45,624 nt of DNA, taken from positions 1-45,624 of the forward strand of contig JAZNMO010000188.1 in the NCBI GenBank assembly GCA_045579665.1, given 5' to 3'. Every line of letters begins with the position of its first letter. The stretch's first letter is position 1. Positions 15,938 to 23,971 of this stretch are shown here, piece by piece. This stretch comes from COE1 sp045579665 (GTDB taxonomy: Bacteria > Bacillota > Clostridia > Lachnospirales > Lachnospiraceae). The notes under the pieces are model-generated. The model did no database searches, was not told the origin of the DNA, and worked only from the letters and a program-made list of their open reading frames with translations. A program made the translations under genes and the position numbers.

Positions 15938-15986
15938 TTAACGTGCTAACGTGATAACACAAGAAAGCAAAGAGTGGAGTATATTT

Positions 15987-16766
15987 ATGAAGAAACAAAA
16001 GACAAAAGGATTATCCTATGGATGTATATCAGCAATCTCATTTTGCGTGATTATGGCTGCATGGTGTGTTGCAACTTATGGTGGATTTGTGAATGAGATT
16101 TTTATGCCGTCACCTACAGCAGTATGGAAAAGCATTGTGGAAATGGCGAAGGATGGCTCACTTTGGGAGCATTGCTTTGTATCGACTAAGCGAGTTATGA
16201 TTGGCTGGTTCTGGTCAGCGGTTGCGGCATTACCGATTGGTATGCTGATGGCGAGAAGTAAGAAGTTCAGTGCGGTATTTCAACCGATTATTGAGTTTGC
16301 AAGATATTTGCCTGTAGTAGCGTTGGTACCTTTAACCTTGCTATATCTTGGAATAGAAGAGAACCAGAAGTACGTGATTATTTTTCTTGGAACCTTTTTC
16401 CAGTTGGTATTAATGGTATGTGATACTGTATCTGGGATTGAGAAGAATATGATAAATGCAGCTAGAACCTTAGGTGCAAATAAGCTTCAGGTGTATACAG
16501 AGGTCATTTTCCCGGCAGCATTACCAGGACTGATGGATGATTTCAGATTGACCATTGGTTGGGCATGGACTTATCTGGTGGTAGCAGAGATGGTAGCTGC
16601 GTCAGCAGGACTTGGATATATTATTTTAAAATCACAGAGATTCCTTGCAACAGATGTTATTTTTGCAGGATTGATTATGATTGGTTTGATTGGCTTGGTG
16701 ACAGATTTCTTATTGCGTCTTTTGACAAAGGCAATCGTGCCGTGGCATGAGAGATTGGGCGATTAG
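15987..16766 (+). CDS. ABC importer permease (SsuC/TauC/NrtB family)
   Basis: The membrane channel of a nitrate/sulfonate/thiamine-precursor-type importer. The 259 residues show six hydrophobic helices and the permease loop EVIFPAALPGLMDDFRL, matching the family EAA-type loop that contacts the ATPase. The start is the ATG at 15987, with GTGGAG 6 bases upstream. The in-frame GTG at 15951 falls at the promoter itself and has no Shine-Dalgarno. It is followed by the ATPase (11 bases) and the binding protein. Confidence 0.88.
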   Translation: MKKQKTKGLSYGCISAISFCVIMAAWCVATYGGFVNEIFMPSPTAVWKSIVEMAKDGSLWEHCFVSTKRVMIGWFWSAVAALPIGMLMARSKKFSAVFQPIIEFARYLPVVALVPLTLLYLGIEENQKYVIIFLGTFFQLVLMVCDTVSGIEKNMINAARTLGANKLQVYTEVIFPAALPGLMDDFRLTIGWAWTYLVVAEMVAASAGLGYIILKSQRFLATDVIFAGLIMIGLIGLVTDFLLRLLTKAIVPWHERLGD

Positions 16767-16777
16767 AGGATATAAGG

Positions 16778-17572
16778 ATGGAGAATATAAAGTTAAGAGT
16801 AAAGAATTTGCAGAAGGTATATCCTGCAAATGGAAGGAAAGATAAAGAGGTTGTAGCGCTTAGAGATATTAATCTTGAAGTAAAAGAATCTGAGTTTGTT
16901 GTGATGGTTGGACCTTCAGGATGCGGTAAGTCTACATTGATTAATATCATCGGTGGATTAGAGGATGCAACTGAGGGCGAGGTACAGATTGACGGTAAGG
17001 ATGTGGTTGGTCCCGGTGCTGACAGAGGCATGGTGTTTCAGGGATATAGCTTATTTCCGTGGCTTACAGTACAGAAGAATATCGAGTTTGGCTTGAAGAT
17101 GAGGAAGGTTCCAAAGGACGAACGTGCCAAGATTGCAAAGGAGTTTATTGATTTGGTAGGTTTATCAGGCTTTGAGAATTCATTGCCTAAGCAGTTATCA
17201 GGTGGTATGAAGCAGAGAGTTGCGATTGCAAGAACCTTGGCAAATCATCCGCAGGTATTGCTGATGGATGAGCCTTTTGGCGCTTTGGATGCACAGACCA
17301 GAGTGGTTATGCAGGAGCTTTTGGCGAAGATTAGCCGTGAGACGAAGAATACCATTCTGTTTATAACGCATGATATTGACGAAGCAATTTTACTGGCAGA
17401 TAGAATTTATGTTATGAGCAGAAGACCAGGAACTATCCGCGAGGTGATGGATGTTAGTATTGATGGCGAGCGTAATCATGAGATGCTGGTGATGCCGGAG
17501 TTCTTAGAGATGAAGCGTAAGATTATGGAAATGCTCTGGCAGGAAAGTCAGGATGCAGCAATGGGAAAATAG
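16778..17572 (+). CDS. ABC importer ATP-binding protein (SsuB/TauB/NrtD family)
   Basis: The ATPase energising the importer. All ABC motifs are intact: Walker A GPSGCGKST, Q-loop QGYSLFPW, signature LSGGMKQR, Walker B VLLMDEPFGALD and the H-loop in FITHDIDE. It has 264 residues, the usual length. The sequence type (LFPWLTVQKNIEFGL, RPGTIREV) is that of the nitrate/sulfonate/taurine group. The substrate is not decided by this subunit. It lies between the permease and the binding protein in one operon. Confidence 0.92.
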   Translation: MENIKLRVKNLQKVYPANGRKDKEVVALRDINLEVKESEFVVMVGPSGCGKSTLINIIGGLEDATEGEVQIDGKDVVGPGADRGMVFQGYSLFPWLTVQKNIEFGLKMRKVPKDERAKIAKEFIDLVGLSGFENSLPKQLSGGMKQRVAIARTLANHPQVLLMDEPFGALDAQTRVVMQELLAKISRETKNTILFITHDIDEAILLADRIYVMSRRPGTIREVMDVSIDGERNHEMLVMPEFLEMKRKIMEMLWQESQDAAMGK

Positions 17573-17619
17573 AGAGTTATCTCTATTAATATATATTATA
17601 TATAAGGGAGAAAAGGATT

Positions 17620-18597
17620 ATGAAAAAGTTTTTGGCAGTAGTATTAACAGCAATGCTTGCATTGTCATGCGTAGCATGTGGTGCAGCAGAAAAGACAGCT
17701 TCTGCAGATGGATTGGTACCATTGAAGATTGCTTTCTGTACATGGGCAGGCTATGCACCGCTTTATATTGCAGAGGAGAAGGGCTATTTTGAAGAGGCTG
17801 GTTATGATGTAGAAATTGTAATTATGGAAGATGAGTCTACTTACGGAGCTGCATTGGTATCTAATAGTATTCAGGCATTGGGGCAGGTATTAGACCGTGA
17901 TATCATTCAGTTTGATGCGGGAGCACCTGAGACTTATGTTTGTACCATGGACTGTTCGACAGGTGGAGACGGTTTGATTGCAACAGCTGAGATTCAGACA
18001 GTTGATGATTTGGCAGGAAAGACCGTGGCATTGGATAAGTCAGCAACCTCTTATTTCTTCTTTTTGCAGGCGTTAGCAGACAGCAATATTACTGAGGATC
18101 AGATTAATATTGTTGAGATGGGAAATGACGAAGCTGGTGAGGCATTTATCGCAGGTCAGGTAGATGCAGCGGTAACATGGGAGCCTGCATTAAGCAATTG
18201 TGTAGAGCGTGAGGGTGGACATATTTTAGTGTCTTCAGCGCAGTATCCAAAGGCAATTATTGATGTATTAACCGTGAATACTAACTTCTTGGCAGAGCAC
18301 CCTGATGCAGCAGATGTATTGAATGATTGCTGGAACAAGTCAGTAGCTTACTTAAATGAGAACTTTGATGAAAGCTGCGAAATCATGGCAAAGGGACTTG
18401 ACCTTTCTGTAGAGGATGTAAAGGCAGAGTGTGCAGGAATTACATTCTATGGTGAGGCAGAGAATAAGGTATTTAACGACCTTTCTACAGAGGAGAATGT
18501 AGTTGAAATAGCAGAAATGTGTACAGATTTCTGGTTAGAAAAGGGCTATATGGAGTCTGATGATATCAGCGGATTCTTTACATATATAACAGAATAG
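17620..18597 (+). CDS. ABC importer substrate-binding lipoprotein (NMT1/SsuA-like)
   Basis: The extracellular receptor of the importer. A signal peptide (KK then a hydrophobic core) ends in a lipobox with C20 (or C17) as the lipidated cysteine. The mature protein has the NMT1 pattern FCTWAGYAPLYIAEEKGYFEEAGYDVE, then DDLAGKTVAL and AGQVDAAVTWEP. It has 325 residues. The ligand may be a sulfonate, nitrate, thiamine precursor or similar. No TPP or S-box riboswitch was seen upstream of the operon, so the substrate is left open. A terminator follows at 18609. Confidence 0.88.
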   Translation: MKKFLAVVLTAMLALSCVACGAAEKTASADGLVPLKIAFCTWAGYAPLYIAEEKGYFEEAGYDVEIVIMEDESTYGAALVSNSIQALGQVLDRDIIQFDAGAPETYVCTMDCSTGGDGLIATAEIQTVDDLAGKTVALDKSATSYFFFLQALADSNITEDQINIVEMGNDEAGEAFIAGQVDAAVTWEPALSNCVEREGGHILVSSAQYPKAIIDVLTVNTNFLAEHPDAADVLNDCWNKSVAYLNENFDESCEIMAKGLDLSVEDVKAECAGITFYGEAENKVFNDLSTEENVVEIAEMCTDFWLEKGYMESDDISGFFTYITE

Positions 18598-18608
18598 GTA
18601 ATAAATGA

Positions 18609-18637
18609 GGATGTGGATTTGTACTACATCCTTTTTT
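18609..18637 (+). terminator. Terminator of the ABC importer operon
   Basis: GGATGT (18609-18614) pairs with ACATCC (18626-18631), followed by TTTTTTG. Confidence 0.75.
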
Positions 18638-18649
18638 GTCTAAAGGACA

Positions 18650-18678
18650 TTGACAAAGGAGAAAACTTGCGTTACAAT
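18650..18678 (+). promoter_or_regulatory. Consensus promoter of the ArsR-SdpI pair
   Basis: TTGACA (18650-18655), 17 bases, TACAAT (18673-18678). It is one of the best sigma-A matches in the window. Confidence 0.85.
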
Positions 18679-18702
18679 ACATTTAACAATTAAGTTAAAT
18701 GT
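18679..18702. promoter_or_regulatory. Palindromic operator for the ArsR-type repressor
   Basis: ACATTTAAC (18679-18687) and GTTAAATGT (18694-18702) are perfect inverted copies around AATTAA. They begin directly after the -10 box, covering the transcript start. Binding here would block the promoter, so autorepression by the adjacent HTH protein is the simplest reading. Confidence 0.75.
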
Positions 18703-18719
18703 TAAACGAGGTGATGTAA

Positions 18720-18986
18720 ATGGCTATGCAGGATACGCTGAAAGCGTTAGCTGATCCGATACGGCGGGAAATATTGAATCTGCTAAAGTCAGGTAGGATG
18801 TCGGCAGGAGATATTGTAGAACATTTTGATGTGACAGGTGCTGCGATATCCAGACATTTATCGGTATTGAAGGATGCGGATTTGATTCGGGATGCCCGTG
18901 AGGGAAAGTTTATTTATTACGAGCTGAATGCTTCTGTATTAGAGGAGATAATGCTTTGGATTACAAATTTGAAGGGAGAAGTTTAG
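18720..18986 (+). CDS. ArsR-family repressor, SdpR-like
   Basis: A small winged-helix repressor of 88 residues. The HTH is MSAGDIVEHFDVTGAAISRHL with the wing DAREGKFIYYEL. The metal-binding ELCVCDL motif of ArsR/SmtB is missing, so it is not a metal sensor. Size and pairing with an SdpI-type membrane protein recall Bacillus SdpR-SdpI, in which the membrane protein both gives immunity to the SdpC toxin and sequesters the repressor. No sdpABC toxin gene is nearby. It begins 18 bases after its presumed operator and ends 3 bases before the next gene. Confidence 0.87.
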   Translation: MAMQDTLKALADPIRREILNLLKSGRMSAGDIVEHFDVTGAAISRHLSVLKDADLIRDAREGKFIYYELNASVLEEIMLWITNLKGEV

Positions 18987-18989
18987 ATT

Positions 18990-20066
18990 ATGAAGGAAAA
19001 AAAAGGAAGGATAATATTGTCATCAGTGTTGATATTGTTTCCTATGCTGATTGGATTGCTGTTATGGAATGCTTTGCCAGAGCAAATGGTAACACATTGG
19101 GGGGCTGACGGAGCAGCAGATGGTTGGGGCAGTAAATATTTTTCGATATTCGGAATACCATTACTGATATTGGTGTTACACTTGGTTTGCTTATTTATCT
19201 GTCTTAAAGACCCGAAGAATGCAGAGCAGACGGATAAGGCGTTTGGATTAGTATTCTGGGTATGCCCGGTTATTTCGGTAGTCGTAAATATTATGGTGTA
19301 TTCGGTAGCCCTAGGTATGGATATTAATATTCAGCTTTTTATGCCGGTGGTTTTAGGTTTGATGTTTGTTATTATAGGAAATTATCTTCCGAAATGTAAG
19401 CGTAATAGTACAATCGGTATCAAGGTTGAGTGGGCTTTGAATGATGATGAGAATTGGAATATGACACACCGTTTTGGTGGAAAGGTATGGACAGTGGGTG
19501 GCTTTTTACTCATTATTATGGAGTTTTTAGCAGGTAGTATAGCTCAAATGCTTTTTCCGATTGTGTTACTTATCATTGTGTTTGCACCGGTAATTTATTC
19601 CTATGTATTTTACAGACAGCAGATTAAGGCAGGACTTACACTTAAAAAGAGAAGAAAGAATCCGTTCTGGAAGAGTGTAGGAGTATTGTTAGGAATGACA
19701 GCATTGGGAGGAGTGATGCTGGTGCTGATTACAGGTGATGTTACAATTAGCTACAATGATACAACATTTTTAGTAGATGCAAGCTATTGGGATGATTTGG
19801 AGATTCCATATGCAGATGTAGATGCGATTGAATATCGAGAAAGCTGTGTGGCAGGGTCAAGAGTTTGGGGATTTGGAAGTATGAGGCTCGCATTAGGAAG
19901 CTTTGAGAATGATGAGTTCGGAAATTATACCAGATATTCTTATGTTGGAAATGACGCATGTGTCGTATTAACCATTGGTGATAAGATTTTGACGATTGGT
20001 GGTATAGATGCTGAGCGTACAAAGGCTATTTATGAGGAATTATCAAAGAGGGTTTCAGTGAATTAG
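18990..20066 (+). CDS. SdpI/DUF1648-family membrane protein
   Basis: A membrane protein of the SdpI immunity/sensor family. The N terminus has the DUF1648 signature LPEQMVTHWGADGAADGWGSK between helices one and two. Several more helices and an SdpI-like segment (NWNMTHRFGGKVWTVGG) follow, and a C-terminal ~100-residue soluble part (from about ITGDVTISYNDTTF) resembles a small bacterial PH domain. The 358 residues are about one and a half times the core SdpI length because of this part. It may sense or resist a membrane-active peptide and control the ArsR-type partner; that is by analogy. Confidence 0.82.
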   Translation: MKEKKGRIILSSVLILFPMLIGLLLWNALPEQMVTHWGADGAADGWGSKYFSIFGIPLLILVLHLVCLFICLKDPKNAEQTDKAFGLVFWVCPVISVVVNIMVYSVALGMDINIQLFMPVVLGLMFVIIGNYLPKCKRNSTIGIKVEWALNDDENWNMTHRFGGKVWTVGGFLLIIMEFLAGSIAQMLFPIVLLIIVFAPVIYSYVFYRQQIKAGLTLKKRRKNPFWKSVGVLLGMTALGGVMLVLITGDVTISYNDTTFLVDASYWDDLEIPYADVDAIEYRESCVAGSRVWGFGSMRLALGSFENDEFGNYTRYSYVGNDACVVLTIGDKILTIGGIDAERTKAIYEELSKRVSVN

Positions 20067-20108
20067 CCCTGCACAAAGAGGAAGAGAGGACGATAGGATT
20101 ATGCAGGG
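20067..20108. repeat. Inverted repeat CCCTGCA...TGCAGGG after sdpI
   Basis: CCCTGCA (20067-20073) and TGCAGGG (20102-20108) are perfect inverted copies, directly after the stop codon. The 28-base loop is purine-rich. It lies at the edge of a gene remnant. Confidence 0.4.
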
Positions 20109-20234
20109 ACAATAGCAAAGCAGAAAGCGGCAATCGTTGATGTAGAGGCATATCAGGCAAAATATCGAAGGATTATGGTAGGCGTTAATTTGTTTGCATG
20201 TATATTCTTTAGTATTATAATTATGAAAATATAA
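20097..20234 (+). pseudogene. Remnant of a small membrane protein
   Basis: A 45-codon open frame ends in one clear hydrophobic helix (MVGVNLFACIFFSIIIMKI) after a charged, helical stretch. A TAG precedes it and there is no usable start codon or Shine-Dalgarno in frame, so it looks like the 3' end of a decayed gene. I cannot name the family with certainty. Confidence 0.4.
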
Positions 20235-20244
20235 GTAAAATAGG

Positions 20245-20281
20245 GGGCATGAAGGATAAAAAATTATTCTCATGTCCTTTT
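20245..20281 (+). terminator. Terminator for the sdpI transcript
   Basis: GGGCATGA (20245-20252) pairs with TCATGTCC (20270-20277) with one G-U pair, followed by TTTTA. The loop is long (17 bases), so it may be weak. Confidence 0.5.
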
Positions 20282-20291
20282 ATTTGCGAAA

Positions 20292-20325
20292 TAAGAAAAC
20301 CGCTTTCCTTGCGGTAAAGCGGTTT
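20292..20325 (-). terminator. Terminator for tmcAL
   Basis: AAACCGCTTT (20297-20306) and AAAGCGGTTT (20316-20325) form a 10-bp stem. Read on the - strand it is followed by a T-rich tail (TTCTTATTT), as expected just past the tmcAL stop at 20351. Confidence 0.8.
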
Positions 20326-20350
20326 ATGGTTTAGCTGCAATATGGAGAAC

Positions 20351-21592
20351 TTACACAATTACAATTTGTTTTGTAAATTCGTTCTGAATCGGCACGTTAT
20401 ATTTTAATGCCTTAACCCCTTCGTAAACTCTGGAAGCATATAAGTCGGCCTCCAAGGACGTCAAAGCCAGGCCATCAAACTCCTTATAAGCATCGGAAAG
20501 TTTGGAAATCAAAGGAATCGAAGCGTTTGCTTTGATAGAGCTTAGTAAATCACTGCTTTCCTTGCGAAAACCAAGTATTCTAGCGTAGTGGATATAATCA
20601 TCGGCACGAAGTGCTTCGATAGTATTCTGTTTCATATTAAGAAGAATATGCATTAGGCATCGGCTGATACGGTTGTATGTTAAATCCTTAGATTTGTTTA
20701 ACATACAAAAGTCGTTAAAATTTGTATATGCATATAAGTTCTTAAGTAGCTTATCGGAAAGTGCAGAGGTAACATCGTAGTAGTCAGTATAGCCTGTCTG
20801 TGCCTCTTCTAAAAGCTTATAATAAAGAATCGATGAAAAATCATTCGCATACAGAAAATGCTGTTTTGAAGTATTTGTCAGTAGTTCGTATGCGGCAGAC
20901 GGAATGTAGTCGGAAAGTTTATCCGATGATTCATGCTGCTTTGCAAGCTGTAAGCGGATGGCATTGGCAGATGCAAACTCGCCAATTGTAATATTTGTAG
21001 CATTATAGTCACTTCCATTACGAGTCAAGGTAATAGGCTGGATACGACTTTTTCGTTGGAGCAATGCCTTAATGTATTCGATGCCAAGAATGTTGTTTGG
21101 CGAATTTAAGATATTTGTCAATGAGTCAGAAGAGGCACCTAAGTAGTCGGATAAGGCTTTGCTTCTAGCTGTTGGATATGAAACACCCTGTCTTAAGTAG
21201 TTGTTTAATGCGGCAGAGTATTCAGCAGGCTCCGTTGCCAAAGTAGAAGCGCACTGAGATAAGGAAGATATATCACCAGCCTCACTGCCAAAGTGAAGAA
21301 TATCTACAACACCAAGCTTGTCTAAAAGAGCAATAGCCCCTTGTGCAAAGTATTCGGCACTGCCGAGAGCATAATATACAGGAAGCTCTAATACCAAATC
21401 AGCGCCACATTCTAACGCCATACGGGTGCGAAGGTGCTTATCTACAATAGCAGGAATGCCTCTTTGCGCAAAGTCACCACTCATCACGATAATAATACGG
21501 TCAGCGCCATGCTCTTTGCGTATCTTATTCAGTTGATATAGATGTCCGTTATGAAACGGATTATATTCTGCGATAACTGCTGCGATTTTCAT
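20351..21592 (-). CDS. tmcAL: tRNA(Met) cytidine acetate ligase TmcAL
   Basis: TmcAL (YlbM) activates acetate with ATP and acetylates the wobble cytidine 34 of elongator tRNA-Met. The N-terminal nucleotidyltransferase domain has AEYNPFHNGH with the HxGH motif at 14-17, then IIIVMSGDFAQRG and ECGADLVLELP. The C-terminal helical part (about 200-413) is typical. The 413 residues match the family. The start is firm: AGGAGG is 7 bases upstream on the - strand. It is monocistronic, with its own terminator at 20292. Confidence 0.92.
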   Translation of the reverse strand: MKIAAVIAEYNPFHNGHLYQLNKIRKEHGADRIIIVMSGDFAQRGIPAIVDKHLRTRMALECGADLVLELPVYYALGSAEYFAQGAIALLDKLGVVDILHFGSEAGDISSLSQCASTLATEPAEYSAALNNYLRQGVSYPTARSKALSDYLGASSDSLTNILNSPNNILGIEYIKALLQRKSRIQPITLTRNGSDYNATNITIGEFASANAIRLQLAKQHESSDKLSDYIPSAAYELLTNTSKQHFLYANDFSSILYYKLLEEAQTGYTDYYDVTSALSDKLLKNLYAYTNFNDFCMLNKSKDLTYNRISRCLMHILLNMKQNTIEALRADDYIHYARILGFRKESSDLLSSIKANASIPLISKLSDAYKEFDGLALTSLEADLYASRVYEGVKALKYNVPIQNEFTKQIVIV

Positions 21593-21929
21593 GAGTATCC
21601 TCCTAATGATTCTTTAATAAAAGCCTAGCATGAAAGCAGATTGAAAACAAGTCAAAAGAATGTCAAATATGTCAAAAAAATATCATTATATAATTTATCC
21701 AAAAATGAAAGAAGTTATTGTGCATAATCGCTAGGAACGTTGAAAATACGTGCTTTTGTACTTGAGAAAAGACAAAAAAACATGAAAAAAACTCTTGTAT
21801 ACACGAAAATGGTACGCTATAATGTAAGTGCTTACATAAATGGTAAATGTTTACTATATACTTGCTATATATAAGGTAAGCTTGGTAAAAGAGTTGTAGA
21901 AAAGTATTACAGGATAAGGAGATTTGAGT
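21593..21929. promoter_or_regulatory. Divergent region tmcAL/pta with pta promoter and palindrome
   Basis: The pta promoter is TTGTAT (21795-21800), 17 bases, TATAAT (21818-21823). ATGTAAG (21822-21828) and CTTACAT (21831-21837) form a 16-base perfect palindrome overlapping the -10 end, a likely operator. About 80 bases of leader follow before AAGGAG (21916-21921). Nearer tmcAL, GTCAAA occurs three times at 21651, 21662 and 21671, giving TTTGAC on the - strand and possibly part of the tmcAL promoter. Confidence 0.65.
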
Positions 21930-22931
21930 ATGTCTTACATTGATTTAATTAAGGACAAAGCTAGAGCAGACAAGAAAAGAATCGTATTACCGGAGTCAAC
22001 AGATAAGAGAACTTTGATTGCGGCAGCTAATATCGTTGCAGAGGGAATTGCAGACGTTATTATGGTAGGTAAGGAAGAGAAAATCATGGACGGTGCAGGA
22101 TGGCTCGAAATCGACTTAACCGGTGTTAAGGTAGTAGACCCTGCAAACTGTGATAAGTTTGATGAGTATGCTACATTATTATATGAAACAAGAAAAGCCA
22201 AGGGTATGACCATGGAAAAGGCTGAGGAAATCTTGAGAACAGATTACCTTACATTCGGTATCATGATGGTTAAGGCTAACGATGCAGATGGTATGGTTGC
22301 AGGTGCATGTCACGCTACAGCTGATACATTAAGACCTGCATTACAGATTCTTAAGACAGCGCCTGGTGTGAAGTTAGTTTCAGGTTTCTTCATTTTGGAT
22401 GTACCTAACTGCGAGTATGGTGAGAACGGAACATTCCTTTTCGCAGATTGTGGTTTGAATCAGGATCCTACAGCAGAGGAGCTTGCAGCTATCGCTGATT
22501 CCTCAGCTAAGAGCTTTAAGGCTCTTGTAGGTAAGAAGCCAATTATCGCAATGCTTTCACATTCTACAAAGGGAAGTGCGAAGCATCCATTAGTAGATAA
22601 GGTAGTAGAGGCAACAAGAATTGCTAAGGAGCAGTATCCAAGTCTTACATTAGATGGAGAGTTACAGCTTGATGCAGCTATCGTTCCGTCAGTAGGTAAG
22701 TCTAAGGCGAAGGGGTCTGATGTTGCAGGTAAGGCAAATGTATTAATTTTCCCTAACCTTGACTGTGGTAACATCGGATATAAGTTAGTACAGAGACTTG
22801 CAGGTGCAGAAGCATACGGACCAATGCTTCAGGGTATTTCTAAGCCGGTTAACGATTTATCAAGAGGCTGTTCTTGGGAAGATATCGTAGGTGTAGTTGC
22901 CCTTACAGCAGTACAGGCACAGTTACAGTAA
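21930..22931 (+). CDS. pta: Phosphate acetyltransferase
   Basis: Pta interconverts acetyl-CoA and acetyl phosphate, which with acetate kinase yields ATP in fermentation. The 333-residue protein is the short single-domain form: KKRIVLPESTDKRTL at the start, DGMVAGACHATADTLRPALQ, the GELQLDAAIVPSVGKSKAKG stretch, then NVLIFPNLDCGNIGYKLVQR near the C terminus. The ATG at 21930 is chosen because AAGGAG is 8 bases upstream; an in-frame TTG at 21924 is too close to it. Acetate kinase, the usual next gene, is not here. Confidence 0.93.
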   Translation: MSYIDLIKDKARADKKRIVLPESTDKRTLIAAANIVAEGIADVIMVGKEEKIMDGAGWLEIDLTGVKVVDPANCDKFDEYATLLYETRKAKGMTMEKAEEILRTDYLTFGIMMVKANDADGMVAGACHATADTLRPALQILKTAPGVKLVSGFFILDVPNCEYGENGTFLFADCGLNQDPTAEELAAIADSSAKSFKALVGKKPIIAMLSHSTKGSAKHPLVDKVVEATRIAKEQYPSLTLDGELQLDAAIVPSVGKSKAKGSDVAGKANVLIFPNLDCGNIGYKLVQRLAGAEAYGPMLQGISKPVNDLSRGCSWEDIVGVVALTAVQAQLQ

Positions 22932-22963
22932 ATTAAGACTACAATAAAAGTTATAGAAAACAG

Positions 22964-22992
22964 TTGACAAAAAGATTATGCATATGTATAAT
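22964..22992 (+). promoter_or_regulatory. Consensus promoter of yceD-rpmF
   Basis: TTGACA (22964-22969), 17 bases, TATAAT (22987-22992). Both boxes are perfect consensus. It lies between pta and yceD and gives the ribosomal-protein pair its own strong transcription start. Confidence 0.9.
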
Positions 22993-23019
22993 TGTCTAAT
23001 GTGTGGATAGGAGTCTACT

Positions 23020-23544
23020 ATGTTAGTGAATTTGACAGATGTATTTACAAATGAAGGAAAGGTTATAAGCAAGGAGATTCCTTTTGAATATGAGGAGTAT
23101 TCTTGCCGGATGGGTACTTTTACCGTTAAGGAGAAGAGTCCTATTGTATTAACGCTTTCTAATATAGGACAATCTAAGGCGATGGTAGAGGGTGGTTTCA
23201 AGCTTGTGCTTGGGATGGGCTGTGACCGTTGTTTGAAGGATGTTGATTATACATTTGATTTATCCTTTTCCGTGGATGTCGTATCGCCGGAGCTTGCTGA
23301 GTACAGTGATGATGAGGTGGATACAGAGTTTATGGAAGGGTATCACTTGAATGTGGATGCTCTAATCGATAATGAAATATTACTAAATTGGCCTATGAAG
23401 ATTCTGTGCATGGATTCCTGCAAAGGAATTTGTAAAGTGTGCGGTAAGAATCTGAATGACGGAGAGTGTGGATGCGATGATTTCGTTCCGGATCCCCGTA
23501 TGGCGGCGATTAAAGATATTTTTAACGCAAATAAGGAGGTGTAA
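23020..23544 (+). CDS. YceD/DUF177 family protein
   Basis: DUF177 (YceD) proteins are almost always encoded just before rpmF and are linked to ribosome or rRNA maturation, with the mechanism not settled. The 174 residues contain the cysteine pairs CDRCLKDV and CKVCGKNLNDGECGCDD, a zinc-binding pattern common in the clostridial members. The protein ends 2 bases before the rpmF ATG. The Shine-Dalgarno GATAGGAG is just upstream. Confidence 0.85.
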   Translation: MLVNLTDVFTNEGKVISKEIPFEYEEYSCRMGTFTVKEKSPIVLTLSNIGQSKAMVEGGFKLVLGMGCDRCLKDVDYTFDLSFSVDVVSPELAEYSDDEVDTEFMEGYHLNVDALIDNEILLNWPMKILCMDSCKGICKVCGKNLNDGECGCDDFVPDPRMAAIKDIFNANKEV

Positions 23545-23546
23545 CA

Positions 23547-23726
23547 ATGTCTATTTGTCCAAAGAATAAAACTTCTAAAGCTAGAAGAGATAAGAGAAGA
23601 GCTAACTGGAAGATGAGCGCTCCTACATTAGTTAAGTGTAGCAAGTGTGGCGAATTAATGATGCCTCACAGAGTATGTAAGGCTTGTGGTTCTTACAACA
23701 AGAAAGAGATCATCAGCGCTAACTAA
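23547..23726 (+). CDS. rpmF: 50S ribosomal protein L32
   Basis: A structural protein of the large subunit. Only 59 residues, easily missed: it begins MSICPKNKTSKARRDKRRAN and has a zinc ribbon with C31-x2-C34 and C44-x2-C47, the zinc-binding form of L32. The Shine-Dalgarno AAGGAGGTG (23533-23541) lies 5 bases before the ATG. It follows yceD within 2 bases and is followed by a terminator at 23751, so yceD-rpmF form one unit. Confidence 0.96.
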   Translation: MSICPKNKTSKARRDKRRANWKMSAPTLVKCSKCGELMMPHRVCKACGSYNKKEIISAN

Positions 23727-23750
23727 TTATTGAATAGCAAAGAAACTTAA

Positions 23751-23784
23751 GGGTCTGCAGATTTTGCAGACTCTTGTTTTTTGT
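23751..23784 (+). terminator. Terminator after rpmF
   Basis: GTCTGCA (23753-23759) and TGCAGAC (23765-23771), extended by two outer pairs, with loop GATTT and then TTGTTTTTTG. Confidence 0.85.
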
Positions 23785-23834
23785 TAGTGTAGTGCAGTAT
23801 TTAGCCCGATAAATAATATGAAATATACATGAAA

Positions 23835-23879
23835 AACCATCTTAACCATCTTGATTTTTGTGACAGCGTTTAGTATATT
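23835..23879 (+). promoter_or_regulatory. Promoter of plsX with tandem AACCATCTT repeat
   Basis: TTGATT (23851-23856), 17 bases, TATATT (23874-23879) is a fair promoter. AACCATCTT occurs twice in tandem at 23835-23843 and 23844-23852, touching the -35, a position suited to an activator. No FapR-type TTAGTACC palindrome was found. Confidence 0.5.
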
Positions 23880-23971
23880 TATCTAGTATACGATGAGTTA
23901 AGTGTATGTAAAATACGATAAATATATTCAATGTAAAAGGTTATACATTATAAGAAAGGCTGGTTCAAGAC

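Noticed and set aside
15830..15986. Riboswitch (TPP, S-box) before the ABC importer
   Set aside because: No THI-box or S-box conserved core was seen; the structured part at 15836-15898 fits a terminator of the preceding cluster.
23851..23893. FapR operator before plsX
   Set aside because: The TAGTATA repeats here are direct, not a TTAGTACC-type palindrome.
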